The notes below the pieces were generated by a model, which was given only the letters and a program-made list of their open reading frames with translations, was not told where the DNA came from and did no database searches. Below are positions 16,139 to 25,424 of a DNA stretch of 64,000 bases, one piece after another. Location: NCBI GenBank assembly GCA_050251735.1, contig JBFWMF010000007.1, positions 1 through 64,000 of the forward strand. The letters run 5' to 3'. Source of the DNA: Desulfitobacterium sp050251735 (GTDB taxonomy: Bacteria; Bacillota; Desulfitobacteriia; Desulfitobacteriales; Desulfitobacteriaceae). The stretch's first letter is position 1. Every line of letters starts with the position of its first letter. The position numbers and the translations under genes were made by a program.

Positions 16139-16187
16139 GTAAGGTAAGCGAGGTAAAGCTGAGGTAAGGATAAAAGCTAAACCGAGA

Positions 16188-16201
16188 TACCCTATTAGGT
16201 A
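16188..16201. promoter_or_regulatory. Palindromic motif TACCCTATTAGGTA, copy 1
   Basis: This near-palindrome closely matches TACCCTATTGGGTA at 16354-16367 and the core CCCAATAGGG at 20374-20385. It could be a binding site, but it lies upstream of the terminator, so its role is doubtful. Confidence 0.35.
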
Positions 16202-16240
16202 AAGATAGTAGATCGACAAAGGTTGCACCTTAGAGTAAGT

Positions 16241-16296
16241 AGCAGGAGAGAAAGTCGCTCGGAAGGAAGTTCCGTGACGGCTCTCCTGCTTTTTTG
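16241..16296 (+). terminator. Rho-independent terminator
   Basis: AGCAGGAGAG at 16241 pairs with CTCTCCTGCT at 16281-16290 and encloses a second small stem, CGGAA / TTCCG. TTTTTT follows. It ends the serC-serA-DUF1015 unit. Confidence 0.85.
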
Positions 16297-16353
16297 TGTT
16301 TAAAATCACCTTGAGTTTAACGGCTGATGAACCTACAATAGGTCTAAGAGCAA

Positions 16354-16367
16354 TACCCTATTGGGTA
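16354..16367. promoter_or_regulatory. Candidate operator TACCCTATTGGGTA, copy 2
   Basis: A perfect palindrome of the form TACCC-N4-GGGTA lies ~110 bp upstream of the PucR-type regulator gene. A similar core, CCCCAATAGGGG, lies upstream of torD. The PucR-type protein is a candidate binder; this is an inference. Confidence 0.4.
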
Positions 16368-16478
16368 GAAGATAATACTAAACGCAAGAATAATATAATG
16401 ATCTCAAGATAATTCTAAGAAGATAGCGTAAACATATTGAAACATTACTAGAGAAGACTCACCGAGAGGAGGATGAGG

Positions 16479-17705
16479 ATGTATACCGAAGAATCCCTTC
16501 AATTGCAAAATGAACTTTTGAACACCTTGGTAATCGGAGGCGGACTAAAAGAGCTCACGGCAAGCTTGTCGCGTTTTATGGGGAAGGAGGTTATTATCTC
16601 CAATCCCACTCATCGTATTTTGGAGTCCACACTGGCGGGTGAGAGCTTTAAGCAGGAACAATTCTTAGAAGTACTCCCTCTGAATCCCAGAGTACCCGGG
16701 CGAGTCCAGATTCTCGCAGGTGAGGAGCAGCTGGAAGCTCTTGTTGTTGAATTAAGTCGCAATCGGAAACGTTTGGGCTTTCTCTATATCTGCCATCCAG
16801 GCACAGATGAGGATAATCGTTTAAAGATATTAATCCATCAAGCGCGTAATGTCTGTGTATTAGAACTGCAAAAGCTAGATGAAATACAGGAGAGCAACCG
16901 CCAGTATCGGGACGCCTTTCTTTTTGATCTGCTCTATGGAAATATGGAGGAGAATGAGGACATCATTAGTCGAGCGAAAATCTGGGACTGGGATCTTAGC
17001 CTTCCTCATATCGTCACAGTGTTTGAGCTAGAGGACTACGAGGCCTATTCCCAAGACCATTACCTCGTCAGCACCCTACAGGATATCGTCCAAGCCGTCA
17101 CCCTACCTTTAGATAAGGAGGCCATTCATCTGGCCAAAAATGAAGAAGTCATCTTAGTCCTCCCGGCCGAGGAGAAAAAGCGAAGAGACTACAAAGCCTA
17201 TCTAAATATGGTCGTCAATCAAGTGTTAGCACAGGTTGAAGAGCGTTTGGCTCCACGGGTCGTTCGAGTGGGCGTGGGTAGGAAATATGATCAGCCTTCG
17301 GAAATATTTCGTAGTTACCAAGAGGCCAAGGTTGCAGTTAAGCTCAGCGCCTTGCTGAAGGGCAAAGGGCCGGCGACCTATTTTCGGGAGCTAGGAGTTG
17401 ATCGGATTCTATATAACCATGACAAACAAGAACTGATTGAATTCCAGCGGGAAATGCTGGCGGAGCTGGAAGCTCATGATAAGCATAATACTGAGTTGCT
17501 TGATACCCTAGAGAGCTACCTGACTCACCATTGCGACTTAAAGGCAACCGCCAATGACCTTTTTCTCCACACTAATTCTCTTCGTTATCGGTTGAAACGC
17601 ATTGAAGAGATATTGGACATGGACCTCGAGGATTTTGATACCATCGTTTCTTTAGTCATCGCTTATAAGATCAAGCATTTAATAAGCGTTAAGGAGAAAT
17701 TATGA
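16479..17705 (+). CDS. PucR/CdaR-type transcriptional regulator
   Basis: The 408-residue protein has a variable N-terminal sensing region (~1-130), a central GGDEF-like region (~150-300) and a C-terminal PucR helix-turn-helix domain. The last contains the typical LLDTLESYLTHHCDLKATAN and HTNSLRYRLKRIEEIL given by position (residues ~335-375). I start at 16479, 6 bp after GGAGG; the ATG at 16473 abuts the SD. The stop overlaps the start of the molybdopterin oxidoreductase gene (ATGA), so the regulator is translated together with the enzyme it may control. Family members respond to purines, sugars or amino acids; the ligand here is unknown. Confidence 0.88.
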   Translation: MYTEESLQLQNELLNTLVIGGGLKELTASLSRFMGKEVIISNPTHRILESTLAGESFKQEQFLEVLPLNPRVPGRVQILAGEEQLEALVVELSRNRKRLGFLYICHPGTDEDNRLKILIHQARNVCVLELQKLDEIQESNRQYRDAFLFDLLYGNMEENEDIISRAKIWDWDLSLPHIVTVFELEDYEAYSQDHYLVSTLQDIVQAVTLPLDKEAIHLAKNEEVILVLPAEEKKRRDYKAYLNMVVNQVLAQVEERLAPRVVRVGVGRKYDQPSEIFRSYQEAKVAVKLSALLKGKGPATYFRELGVDRILYNHDKQELIEFQREMLAELEAHDKHNTELLDTLESYLTHHCDLKATANDLFLHTNSLRYRLKRIEEILDMDLEDFDTIVSLVIAYKIKHLISVKEKL

Positions 17706-19741
17706 ACAGCGAGCGACGAATTTTCCAGAATGTCTGTCCGCGCAACTGTTATGAGACCTGCGGTATTTTGTCCACTGTGGAAAATGGGAAACTCATAAAA
17801 GTAGAAGGAAATCCAAAGCATGGCTATACACACGGCCGCCTTTGCGCGAAAGGGTATGCCTATACAGAATACGTCTATAGTCCGCAACGCTTAAGACATC
17901 CCCTTAGGCAGTTCCCCAGAGGTTCGGGAAATTGGCAACGATTAAGCTGGCCGGAAGCTCTCGAGTTTATAGCTGAGAAGATATTTGAACTTCATGACCG
18001 CTATGGCTCATCCCTAGCTTGCGGCTACAGTAAATATTCCGGAAATCTGGGACTTCTGCATTCTGCCACCGAAGGAATGTTCAGAGGGCTAGGCTCACAT
18101 ACCAAGCTACATGGAGATTTGTGCTTGGCCGCCGGAGATGATGCTTTAATCTATAATCGCGGTCAGGTCAGCCTTCGTGACCCAGAGGAAATGGCGAAAG
18201 CGAAAACCATCGTCCTTTGGGGGGTGAACCCTGCCCGCACAGCTATTCACCAATGGAATTTTATTAATCGAGCCCGTGATAAAGGAGCTAAGCTCGTCGT
18301 GATCGATCCCTTGTTTACCCCGACGGCGGCTCAAGGAGATATCTATCTACAGATTCGACCGGGGACCGACGGACTTTTGGCTATGGCCGTCCTGAAATAT
18401 TTGCTGGACGAGGGACATTTAGATCATGCTTATCTAGAGGAGCAAACCCAAGGTTGGGAGGCCTTTCGAAGCTACCTTCTTGAAAAAGTATCCCTGGAAG
18501 AAGCTAGTGCCGTGACTGGGGTGCCTCTGGAGGGAATTATAGAACTGGCGGATTTATATCGCGAGCCCCCCTGCGCTACCTGGACCGGTTTTGGTCTCCA
18601 GCGCTATTCCAATGGTGGACAAACTGTTCGCGGTATTGATGCCTTAGTTGCTTTGACCCAAAATGATCATAAGGAGGGTGGGGGATTATACTACTCTAAC
18701 CTTCCTAATATCTTTCCGCTCCATATGACGAAGTTTCCAAGACCGCCGGAGCAGCAGAACAGCCAGGAACGAAGCCTGAGTGCCGTTAATTTTCCTCAAG
18801 AAGCTCTGGAGCTGAAAGATCCTCCTCTAAAATTACTTTGGATAGCCGGTCATAACCCGCTGACTCAGGCCCGAAATCACCACCTCTGGCTGGAGCTCTT
18901 GAAACAATTGGAGCTTATCGTGGTGGTGGACTTATTCATGAATGAAACGACCGCCCAAGCTGACCTTGTCTTGCCGGCGGCCAGCCCTTTTGAAGAATAC
19001 GACTTGCATCAAAGCTACTGGCACCAATGGATCGCCATTAATGAAAAAGCCATCCCTCCCTTCTATGAAGCCCGCAGTGATCTGGAAATTGCTCGCAACC
19101 TTACTCAAGTCCTTAATGAACGGCGACCGAATTTTTCGAGCTTTCCGTGGCAACTAAGTGCGCTGGATTGGATTGAGAAAGAATTAACCCCGAGAATTCT
19201 CCAGCAGTTAGGGATTGAGAGCTGGGAAGACCTTCTGCAAAGGCCCCGCAAGCTCCAATTGACGGAGGACGATTGGCATAGCCAAGGACATTCCTTCGAA
19301 AAAGGTAAGTTCCGCCTTCACTCCCAAGTAGCTAAGGACAATCAATTGCCCGCCTTAGTGCGCTTCCGTGAACAGAATAATCCTTCCGATTATCCCTTGC
19401 GCTTGCTTACCCCTCAGAGCTTACTGAGGATTCATTCCCAATATCGAGGTCTCAGCTGGTTGACTGGTGAATCTATGGTTGATCAAGTCGAGCTCAATCC
19501 ACAGGATGCGGAACAACGTGGTCTTCACGCGAAGGATCAAGTCATCGTGTTTAATGACCGTGCCTCTTCATCAAAGAAGGTGAAGGTAAATCCTTTTCTC
19601 CCCCGCGGAATTGTCTTAATGGCTCAGGGTAATGCCACTAATCAATTAATAACCGGGCAAAATGCGGATATGGGGGTTCGCACGGCTGGGTCGAGAGGAG
19701 CGGCCTTCTATGATTCCTGGGTCGAGGTGAAAAAGAAATGA
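17702..19741 (+). CDS. Cytoplasmic molybdopterin oxidoreductase, DMSO reductase family
   Basis: This 679-residue protein is a bis-MGD enzyme with an N-terminal [4Fe-4S] site: Cys in VCPRNCYETC (C-x3-C-x3-C) and a further Cys in RLCAKGYAYTEY. The molybdopterin domains follow, with VLWGVNPARTAIHQ, IDPLFTPTAAQGD, IRPGTDGLLAMAVL and LWIAGHNPLTQARN, then the C-terminal dinucleotide-binding domain (~560-679). There is no twin-arginine signal, so it should work in the cytoplasm. Its start overlaps the regulator stop and its end overlaps the ferredoxin start, giving a tight three-gene operon. The substrate is not clear. Assimilatory or hydroxylase-like roles and small N- or S-oxide reduction are all possible. 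Confidence 0.9.
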   Translation: MNSERRIFQNVCPRNCYETCGILSTVENGKLIKVEGNPKHGYTHGRLCAKGYAYTEYVYSPQRLRHPLRQFPRGSGNWQRLSWPEALEFIAEKIFELHDRYGSSLACGYSKYSGNLGLLHSATEGMFRGLGSHTKLHGDLCLAAGDDALIYNRGQVSLRDPEEMAKAKTIVLWGVNPARTAIHQWNFINRARDKGAKLVVIDPLFTPTAAQGDIYLQIRPGTDGLLAMAVLKYLLDEGHLDHAYLEEQTQGWEAFRSYLLEKVSLEEASAVTGVPLEGIIELADLYREPPCATWTGFGLQRYSNGGQTVRGIDALVALTQNDHKEGGGLYYSNLPNIFPLHMTKFPRPPEQQNSQERSLSAVNFPQEALELKDPPLKLLWIAGHNPLTQARNHHLWLELLKQLELIVVVDLFMNETTAQADLVLPAASPFEEYDLHQSYWHQWIAINEKAIPPFYEARSDLEIARNLTQVLNERRPNFSSFPWQLSALDWIEKELTPRILQQLGIESWEDLLQRPRKLQLTEDDWHSQGHSFEKGKFRLHSQVAKDNQLPALVRFREQNNPSDYPLRLLTPQSLLRIHSQYRGLSWLTGESMVDQVELNPQDAEQRGLHAKDQVIVFNDRASSSKKVKVNPFLPRGIVLMAQGNATNQLITGQNADMGVRTAGSRGAAFYDSWVEVKKK

Positions 19742-20286
19742 CGATAATCAATGCTAAGGGCTTTCTCTTTGATGTAGACCGTTGCGTCGGTTGCCAAGCG
19801 TGTGTCTTAGCCTGTAAAAATGAGAATAAAACTGGTAACGGGGTCTGGTGGCGAAGAGTAAGTGAACAGGAGGGTGGTTCTTATCTTTCGATTTCCTGTA
19901 ATCATTGCTCCAGTCCCGAGTGTTTTCGCGTCTGTCCGGAGCATGCTTATGTGAAGAGAAGGGACGGGGTCGTCCAAATCGATTCTAATCGTTGCGCAGG
20001 ATGCCAGACTTGTGTAAAAGCCTGCCCCTATGGCGCCCCCCAGTTCGATCAGGTAGCTAACCGCACCAGCAAATGTAATTACTGTATTGAGCGACAAAAG
20101 GCGGGCTTGCTACCGGCCTGTGTGACCGCATGTTCTACAGGGGCTCTACAGGTCTTAGATCTAAACAAAAGTCGCGGCAGAGATACGGTGGCCACCGTGG
20201 AAGGCTTTCCTGATATTCGCCTAACAAAACCATCCATTCGTTTTTATCCCCGCAAAGACAAGAAAAGATACTGGTTAAAAGACTGA
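19738..20286 (+). CDS. Four-cluster ferredoxin subunit (DmsB/HycB-like)
   Basis: The 182-residue protein has four Cys-rich groups: CVGCQACVLAC, CNHCSSPECFRVC, CAGCQTCVKAC and CNYC...CVTAC. These should hold four Fe-S clusters, as in DmsB. It overlaps the oxidoreductase gene by 4 bp and should pass electrons to it. No membrane anchor gene follows, so the partner of this pair is probably soluble. A terminator lies ~25 bp after the stop. Confidence 0.92.
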   Translation: MTIINAKGFLFDVDRCVGCQACVLACKNENKTGNGVWWRRVSEQEGGSYLSISCNHCSSPECFRVCPEHAYVKRRDGVVQIDSNRCAGCQTCVKACPYGAPQFDQVANRTSKCNYCIERQKAGLLPACVTACSTGALQVLDLNKSRGRDTVATVEGFPDIRLTKPSIRFYPRKDKKRYWLKD

Positions 20287-20309
20287 TAGCTTATCGTATT
20301 TACCCAAAC

Positions 20310-20352
20310 GCTGTAGCTGAGGAATCAAGCATTTCCTCAGCTGCAGCTTTTT
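20310..20352 (+). terminator. Rho-independent terminator
   Basis: A stem, GCTGTAGCTGAGGAA with TTCCTCAGCTGCAGC (one mismatch), has an 8-nt loop and is followed by TTTTT. It separates the first molybdoenzyme operon from torD-dmsABC. Confidence 0.9.
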
Positions 20353-20373
20353 CTTTATCTCATTAAATTCCTG

Positions 20374-20385
20374 CCCCAATAGGGG
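20374..20385. promoter_or_regulatory. Candidate operator CCCCAATAGGGG upstream of torD
   Basis: An interrupted palindrome, CCCC-N4-GGGG, whose core CCCAATAGGG is the reverse complement of the core at 16354-16367. It lies ~90 bp upstream of the torD start. Confidence 0.35.
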
Positions 20386-20477
20386 GGAACATCAAGATTA
20401 CAAAAATCAGATAGTTTATTTGGAGCTTTGTACAAAATAGTATTTGCAATAATGGGATTGTAAAGGGGGTGTAAAGA

Positions 20478-21179
20478 ATGATCGCAAAAGAATCAATCCA
20501 ACAAATTGAACCTTTACTCAAAACCCGAGCTTTCCTCTATGATTTTCTAAGAAGGACTTTTCTCCAAGAACCCACCCTTGAATTTCTTGCTTCCATCAAG
20601 GACAGTCGTCTCTTTGAGAATTTTCCCTTTGAAGAGGATCAAGAAGAAATTGCCTCGGGTGTAAAGCAAATTCTTGCGTTCACGAAAGAGAAGGATGTAA
20701 CAAGCCCAGAGGTTTTTAATTCCTTACATTGGGATTATACTCGTATGTTTATCGGTCCGGATCGTTTGCCTGCACCGCTTTGGGAATCTGCTTATATGAA
20801 TGATGACCGGCTCGTTTTCCAAGAGCAAACCCTTGTCGTTAGGCGTGTTTATCTGAAGTATCAGTTCCTACCGGAGCGCTTTAAACAAGAGCCTGATGAT
20901 CACTTAGGCTTAGAACTGGATTTTATGTACCGACTTTGCGAATTAACCTTAGAATCTTTGCAGCAAGAGAATTACACAAAGCTAAAGGAAGTCTTAATAG
21001 ATCAAAAAGCTTTTCTGCAAGACCATCTATTGAAGTGGGTCCCCGAGTTGGCGAAAAACATTATCAAAAGTACTAACCTAGCCTTCTATGAGGGAATAGC
21101 AAAAGTGCTTAATGGGTATCTCGCTTTAGATCTAGAAGCCCTTGAGGAACTTTTAGATATAAATTATGAAGTCTCTTGA
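20478..21179 (+). CDS. TorD/DmsD-type molybdoenzyme chaperone
   Basis: This 233-residue all-helical protein belongs to the TorD/DmsD family of chaperones, which bind the twin-arginine signal of a molybdoenzyme and help cofactor insertion. The family core is visible as DYTRMFIGPDRLPAPLWESAY (by position, residues ~88-108), then the acidic DDHLGLELDFMYRLCE segment. The RBS is AAAGGGGGTG. It lies 22 bp before the dmsA-like gene, which carries the Tat signal it should recognise. Confidence 0.92.
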   Translation: MIAKESIQQIEPLLKTRAFLYDFLRRTFLQEPTLEFLASIKDSRLFENFPFEEDQEEIASGVKQILAFTKEKDVTSPEVFNSLHWDYTRMFIGPDRLPAPLWESAYMNDDRLVFQEQTLVVRRVYLKYQFLPERFKQEPDDHLGLELDFMYRLCELTLESLQQENYTKLKEVLIDQKAFLQDHLLKWVPELAKNIIKSTNLAFYEGIAKVLNGYLALDLEALEELLDINYEVS

Positions 21180-21201
21180 AATTTAATGGAGGTGAATTAA
21201 C

Positions 21202-23775
21202 GTGGCAAATCTCATTGAGAAGGCAAAGAATTTTAACATGAGCAGAAGGTCCTTCCTTGGTTTATCGGCTGGTGTTGTAGCAACGGCTACACTTCCGGGC
21301 TGCGGATTAACCAAAGTAGATTCGTCAACGGTAGCAGCGAATCTAGCTAATAAGGAAGGAAAGTGGCAACCGGTAGCCTGTTGGCACAACTGTGGAGGGC
21401 GTTGTTCGAATAAGGCCTACGTTGTCGATGGCGTCGTTGTTCGACAAAAGACCGACGATACCCATCCCGATTCTCCGGATTATCCCCAACAAAGAGGCTG
21501 TAACCGCGGTCGTTCACAACGGATGCAAGTATTTGGCGTGGACAGACTTAAATACCCTATGAAACGTAAGAATTGGGAACCCGGCGGTGGCAAGAAGGAA
21601 TTGCGTGGTCAAGATGAGTGGGTTCGTATTTCTTGGGACGAGGCCTATGATCTTATCGCCAGCGAAATTAAACGAATTAGTAGTAAATACGGTAATCGAA
21701 GTATATTTGCCCCCTATCCAGGGGACATCGGTCAGGCATTGGCTTTGGCTGGTGGATATACCGGTATGTGGAGCACAGACTCTTGGGGTTCCTGGCGTTG
21801 GGGTCCTGAGAAATTTGGTATGCCTGAAGGCTACTTTACCTGGAGTATCAATGACCGTATTGATTTACGGAAATCTCAATTAATTGTTTATATTGGTGGC
21901 AATCCAGCTTGGAGTGCCGGAGGTAGCCCAACCTATAATTACCTCCAAGCTAAAAAAGCCGGAGCTAAATTTATCTTTGTTGACCCATTCTTTAACGATA
22001 GCGCTGAATTATTGGCAGACCAATGGATTCCGATTAACCAAGGCACTGATCATGCGATGTTCTTGGGAATGGCTCACACTCTAATTACCGAAGATGATCC
22101 TGTGAGTAACAAGCTCATTGACTGGGACTTCCTGAATCGCTGTACCGTTGGCTTTGATAAGGATCATATGCCGGCAGGAGCAGACCCGAAAGAGAATTTT
22201 AAAGATTATGTACTAGGTATCACGGATGGTCTTCCTAAGACCCCAGAATGGGCTTCCGAAATTTGCGGTGTCTCACCCGAGGTTATCCGCAACCTAGCCA
22301 TCGAAATTGCCAAAACCGAGCGAGTAGCTTTGCATACCGCTTGGGCTCCGGCGAAGACTCATAACTCGGATTCTTGGCCTCAGATGTTCATGACCTTTGG
22401 AGCCATGACTGGTTGCATCGGTAAAGAAGGCTGTTCCACAGGAGTAAGCTGTCACTATGCGACAGGTAATGGTGGACCTGCCCTTGTCACTTATGGCTTT
22501 ACCAATGTTCCGCCGGTCCCTAATCCGATCACGGAAAGCATCAACTGTAATGAAATGTGGACAGCTATCCTTGATGGCAAATACACAGCTGGTTATAAAG
22601 ATGTTAGAGATATCAATATTCAAATGATTTATCATGGTGAAGAAGCCGTTCTACAAACGCGAGCTGCCCAAACTAAGGGAATCGAAGCTCATCGGAAAGT
22701 GGAATTTGTTGTTGGTCATGGTCAATTTTTAACCACAAACTGTAAATATGCTGATATTGTACTTCCGGTTAATACCCCTTGGGAAAGAGAAGGCGGATTT
22801 CCTTGGGACATGAACCGTGAAGCTATGGTCTGGTGGACAAAGGTGACCGACTCCCTTTATGAATCAAAGACGGATATGCAAATTGCCCAAGAGCTTGCAG
22901 AGCGCTTAGGTTTTAAAGCTGAGCAGGTTTGTCCTTTCAATGAGAAACAAAGATTCTTAAATCAGCTTGCCGGTTGTCAGGTGATTAAAGCAGATGGCAA
23001 GGGCATGGAACCCCTAATCACGATTACCGAAGCAGAGATCAAAGAGTGGGGCGGAACAATTAAACCGCAACAAGGACGTATCTCTCTAACAGAAGCTCTC
23101 GAAACTGGACTATACCAAGTAGAGCGTAAACCTGGAGATAATCTGGGCTTCATTGCCTTCGAAGACTTCTACAAAGATCCTGAAAAGAATCCACTTACGA
23201 CAAAAAGCGGTAAGTTGGAGATTCATAGCCAAGCTCTAGCTGACTTTATTAAGGCCTATGGTTTTACAGAAATCCAGCCAATTCCAACCTATACCCCACC
23301 TATTGAAGGCTATGAAGAAACCTTTAAGGATTTTAAAGGGAAGGTTAAAGGGGAGTATCCGCTTCAAGTTATGAATCCTCACTATCTGCGCCGTTCGCAT
23401 AGCGTATTTGATAATAACCCCTGGCTGCGGGAAGCTTGGCCCAATCCTGTGTTCTTATCGACTCAAGATGCCGAAGAACGTGGAATCAAAGAAGGGGACA
23501 CAGTTTTAATTAGAAGCAAACATGGTAAAACCCTTCGCCCTGCTCATATCACTGAAACTCTAAAACCTGGTGTAGTAGGTCTTACTCACGGTGCATGGGT
23601 TGAGATGGATGAAAAAAATCAAGTCGATAAAGCGGGATCCGATAATATACTCACCGGACCGATCCCAACAGGGCAAGGTATTGGAGGTTGGAACTCCACC
23701 ATTTGTCAGGTTGAGAAGTGGACTGGGGAGCCTCTTCAAGAAGACGTAAAATGGCCACTGCGGATTGTTCTATAG
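21202..23775 (+). CDS. dmsA: DMSO-reductase-type catalytic subunit, Tat-exported
   Basis: This 857-residue protein begins with GTG at 21202 behind GGAGGTGAATT. It carries a twin-arginine signal with SRRSFLG (Arg15, Arg16) and then LPGC at residues 31-34, which resembles a lipobox. The [4Fe-4S] motif is ACWHNCGGRC (C-x3-C-x3-C) with a later Cys in RGCNRGRS. The molybdopterin domain has YIGGNPAWSAGG and IPINQGTDHAMF. A Ser in STDSWGS (~residue 195) appears to align with the Mo-coordinating Ser of DmsA. The neighbours (TorD, DmsB, DmsC) make this a quinol-linked respiratory reductase on the outer face of the membrane. The substrate (DMSO, N-oxide or other) is not certain; Desulfitobacterium has many paralogues. 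Confidence 0.92.
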   Translation: MANLIEKAKNFNMSRRSFLGLSAGVVATATLPGCGLTKVDSSTVAANLANKEGKWQPVACWHNCGGRCSNKAYVVDGVVVRQKTDDTHPDSPDYPQQRGCNRGRSQRMQVFGVDRLKYPMKRKNWEPGGGKKELRGQDEWVRISWDEAYDLIASEIKRISSKYGNRSIFAPYPGDIGQALALAGGYTGMWSTDSWGSWRWGPEKFGMPEGYFTWSINDRIDLRKSQLIVYIGGNPAWSAGGSPTYNYLQAKKAGAKFIFVDPFFNDSAELLADQWIPINQGTDHAMFLGMAHTLITEDDPVSNKLIDWDFLNRCTVGFDKDHMPAGADPKENFKDYVLGITDGLPKTPEWASEICGVSPEVIRNLAIEIAKTERVALHTAWAPAKTHNSDSWPQMFMTFGAMTGCIGKEGCSTGVSCHYATGNGGPALVTYGFTNVPPVPNPITESINCNEMWTAILDGKYTAGYKDVRDINIQMIYHGEEAVLQTRAAQTKGIEAHRKVEFVVGHGQFLTTNCKYADIVLPVNTPWEREGGFPWDMNREAMVWWTKVTDSLYESKTDMQIAQELAERLGFKAEQVCPFNEKQRFLNQLAGCQVIKADGKGMEPLITITEAEIKEWGGTIKPQQGRISLTEALETGLYQVERKPGDNLGFIAFEDFYKDPEKNPLTTKSGKLEIHSQALADFIKAYGFTEIQPIPTYTPPIEGYEETFKDFKGKVKGEYPLQVMNPHYLRRSHSVFDNNPWLREAWPNPVFLSTQDAEERGIKEGDTVLIRSKHGKTLRPAHITETLKPGVVGLTHGAWVEMDEKNQVDKAGSDNILTGPIPTGQGIGGWNSTICQVEKWTGEPLQEDVKWPLRIVL

Positions 23776-23785
23776 AAAGGAGTGA

Positions 23786-24334
23786 ATGACCTTGGCACAA
23801 AAAGGCTTTTATTATGATCAAACGGCTTGTATCGGGTGCAAGGTTTGCCAGGTAGCCTGTAAGGATAAAAACGATTTGAAAGTCGGACCCCGTTACCGGC
23901 GAGTGTATGATATGGAAACAGGAAAATATCCGAACCCCCGTCGTGCCCATTTTTCCATTAGTTGCAACCACTGCGATAACCCAAAGTGTGTAGAAAACTG
24001 CCCCACCGGGGCCCTTTCTAAAGGGTCCGAGGACGGACTGGTACTTCATGATCGTGAAAAATGTATCGGCTGCCGACTTTGCATCTGGTCTTGTCCCTAT
24101 GAAGCCCCTCAATATAAAGAGGATGAAGGCAAAGTGGGAAAATGCGATGGCTGTTCAGATTTGCTTGCCAAAGGCGAAAATCCAGCCTGTGTCGATGCTT
24201 GCGTGATGCGTTGCCTCGAATTCGGCGATATTGAAGAATTACGCCAGAAATACGGCAAAAATGCCGATGCTAAAGGCTTGCCTTCTTCAAGCACCACCAA
24301 CCCAAATCTCGTAATCAATGCCAAACAAATCTAA
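23786..24334 (+). CDS. dmsB: DmsB-type four-cluster electron-transfer subunit
   Basis: The 182-residue protein has four Cys groups: CIGCKVCQVAC, CNHCDNPKCVENC, CIGCRLCIWSC and CDGC...CVDAC. It should carry electrons from the membrane anchor to the catalytic subunit and travel with it through the Tat system. It lies 10 bp after the catalytic subunit gene. The ATG at 23786 follows AAAGGAG closely; a TTG two codons later is an equally spaced alternative start. Confidence 0.94.
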   Translation: MTLAQKGFYYDQTACIGCKVCQVACKDKNDLKVGPRYRRVYDMETGKYPNPRRAHFSISCNHCDNPKCVENCPTGALSKGSEDGLVLHDREKCIGCRLCIWSCPYEAPQYKEDEGKVGKCDGCSDLLAKGENPACVDACVMRCLEFGDIEELRQKYGKNADAKGLPSSSTTNPNLVINAKQI

Positions 24335-24362
24335 TCAACCTTGAGAAAAGGAGGTATAAGTC

Positions 24363-25238
24363 ATGTTATTTGCAGAAGAGTGGCCTTTGATGTCCTTTAC
24401 CCTCTTGAGCCAGCTGGCAATTGGAACTTTTGTGATTCTAATGCTTATTAAAGCGGGCGTCGGCAACAAGGACTCCCAAACCGCAAAAGCGATAAATTTT
24501 GGCGTAACTGCCGTTGGTCCCATCACTTTATTAGCTCTCGTTTTCTCAGTGTTCCATTTAGGTGACCCTCTAGGTGCCCCCCGTTCCATCTTGAATCTAG
24601 GCTCTTCATGGTTGAGTCGTGAGATTTTAACTGCCGGTGGCTTCTTTATCCTTTGGCTAGCCTATTGGTACCTAGCTCGCCAAGGCAAAGAGAACAGCGT
24701 CTTAGGTTGGCTTACCGCTTTGCTGGGTCTAGTTGCCGTATTTAGTATGGCGAGTATCTATAGTTCCTCGGTTCGTCCCGCTTGGGATAATGCAAATACC
24801 TATATCGCCTTCTTCGGGGCAACCATCGCCATGGGAGTATTGGGTGCAGCCGGTGCGATTGCGTATGGCATGAGGGGGAGAAGTCTCTCTGCTGAAATGA
24901 CCAAAAGCTTAAAGACCATGGGGTATATCGGTGCTGCGGCGGTGATACTTCCTTTGATCTATCTGCCCCTATTCATTTCCGGACTTAAGGGTGGAGACGT
25001 GGCTGCCGTCGCTTCCGCTGAAATCTTAACGGGCAGTATCGGGCTTTTGGCCATCAGCGGATTGCTTTTGATCGTGGGAATAGTCATCTTACTCTATGGA
25101 CTCTCTAAAGGCGGTACACAGGTAAAAGCTGTTTCGAGTGGCACGATTTTTCTGGCCTTACTCTTAGTCCTTGTGGGTGAGCTTATGGGTAGGTATCTCT
25201 TCTATGCCATTGGGGTATCCCCGATTATCGGAGGCTAG
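24363..25238 (+). CDS. dmsC: DmsC-type quinol-oxidising membrane anchor
   Basis: The 291-residue hydrophobic protein shows about eight transmembrane helices and matches the DmsC anchor family. Such anchors oxidise menaquinol and hold the AB dimer at the membrane. Family features include an early FHLGDP loop (residues ~62-67) and LGSSWLSREIL. The RBS is AAAGGAGGT, placed 29 bp after dmsB. It is the last gene of torD-dmsA-dmsB-dmsC. Confidence 0.92.
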   Translation: MLFAEEWPLMSFTLLSQLAIGTFVILMLIKAGVGNKDSQTAKAINFGVTAVGPITLLALVFSVFHLGDPLGAPRSILNLGSSWLSREILTAGGFFILWLAYWYLARQGKENSVLGWLTALLGLVAVFSMASIYSSSVRPAWDNANTYIAFFGATIAMGVLGAAGAIAYGMRGRSLSAEMTKSLKTMGYIGAAAVILPLIYLPLFISGLKGGDVAAVASAEILTGSIGLLAISGLLLIVGIVILLYGLSKGGTQVKAVSSGTIFLALLLVLVGELMGRYLFYAIGVSPIIGG

Positions 25239-25282
25239 ATGTGATCTGACGAAGAATGTTGAATACCATTCCCGGGAATTTG

Positions 25283-25323
25283 GACGAGGGCGTGTGAAAA
25301 GCTAGATTTCACACGCCCCCGTC
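25283..25323 (+). terminator. Terminator-like hairpin after dmsC
   Basis: A 17-bp stem, GACGAGGGCGTGTGAAA with TTTCACACGCCCCCGTC (one mismatch), has a 7-nt loop. The T tract after it is weak (TTTGCGG). Confidence 0.65.
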
Positions 25324-25424
25324 TTTGCGGCTTTTACACTACCCCTTTTTTGTACAGAAGAAAGCATAGCCTTAGCATCCATTATTATCCTAGAAATATT
25401 CCATATAAATTTTAATAAAACCAG

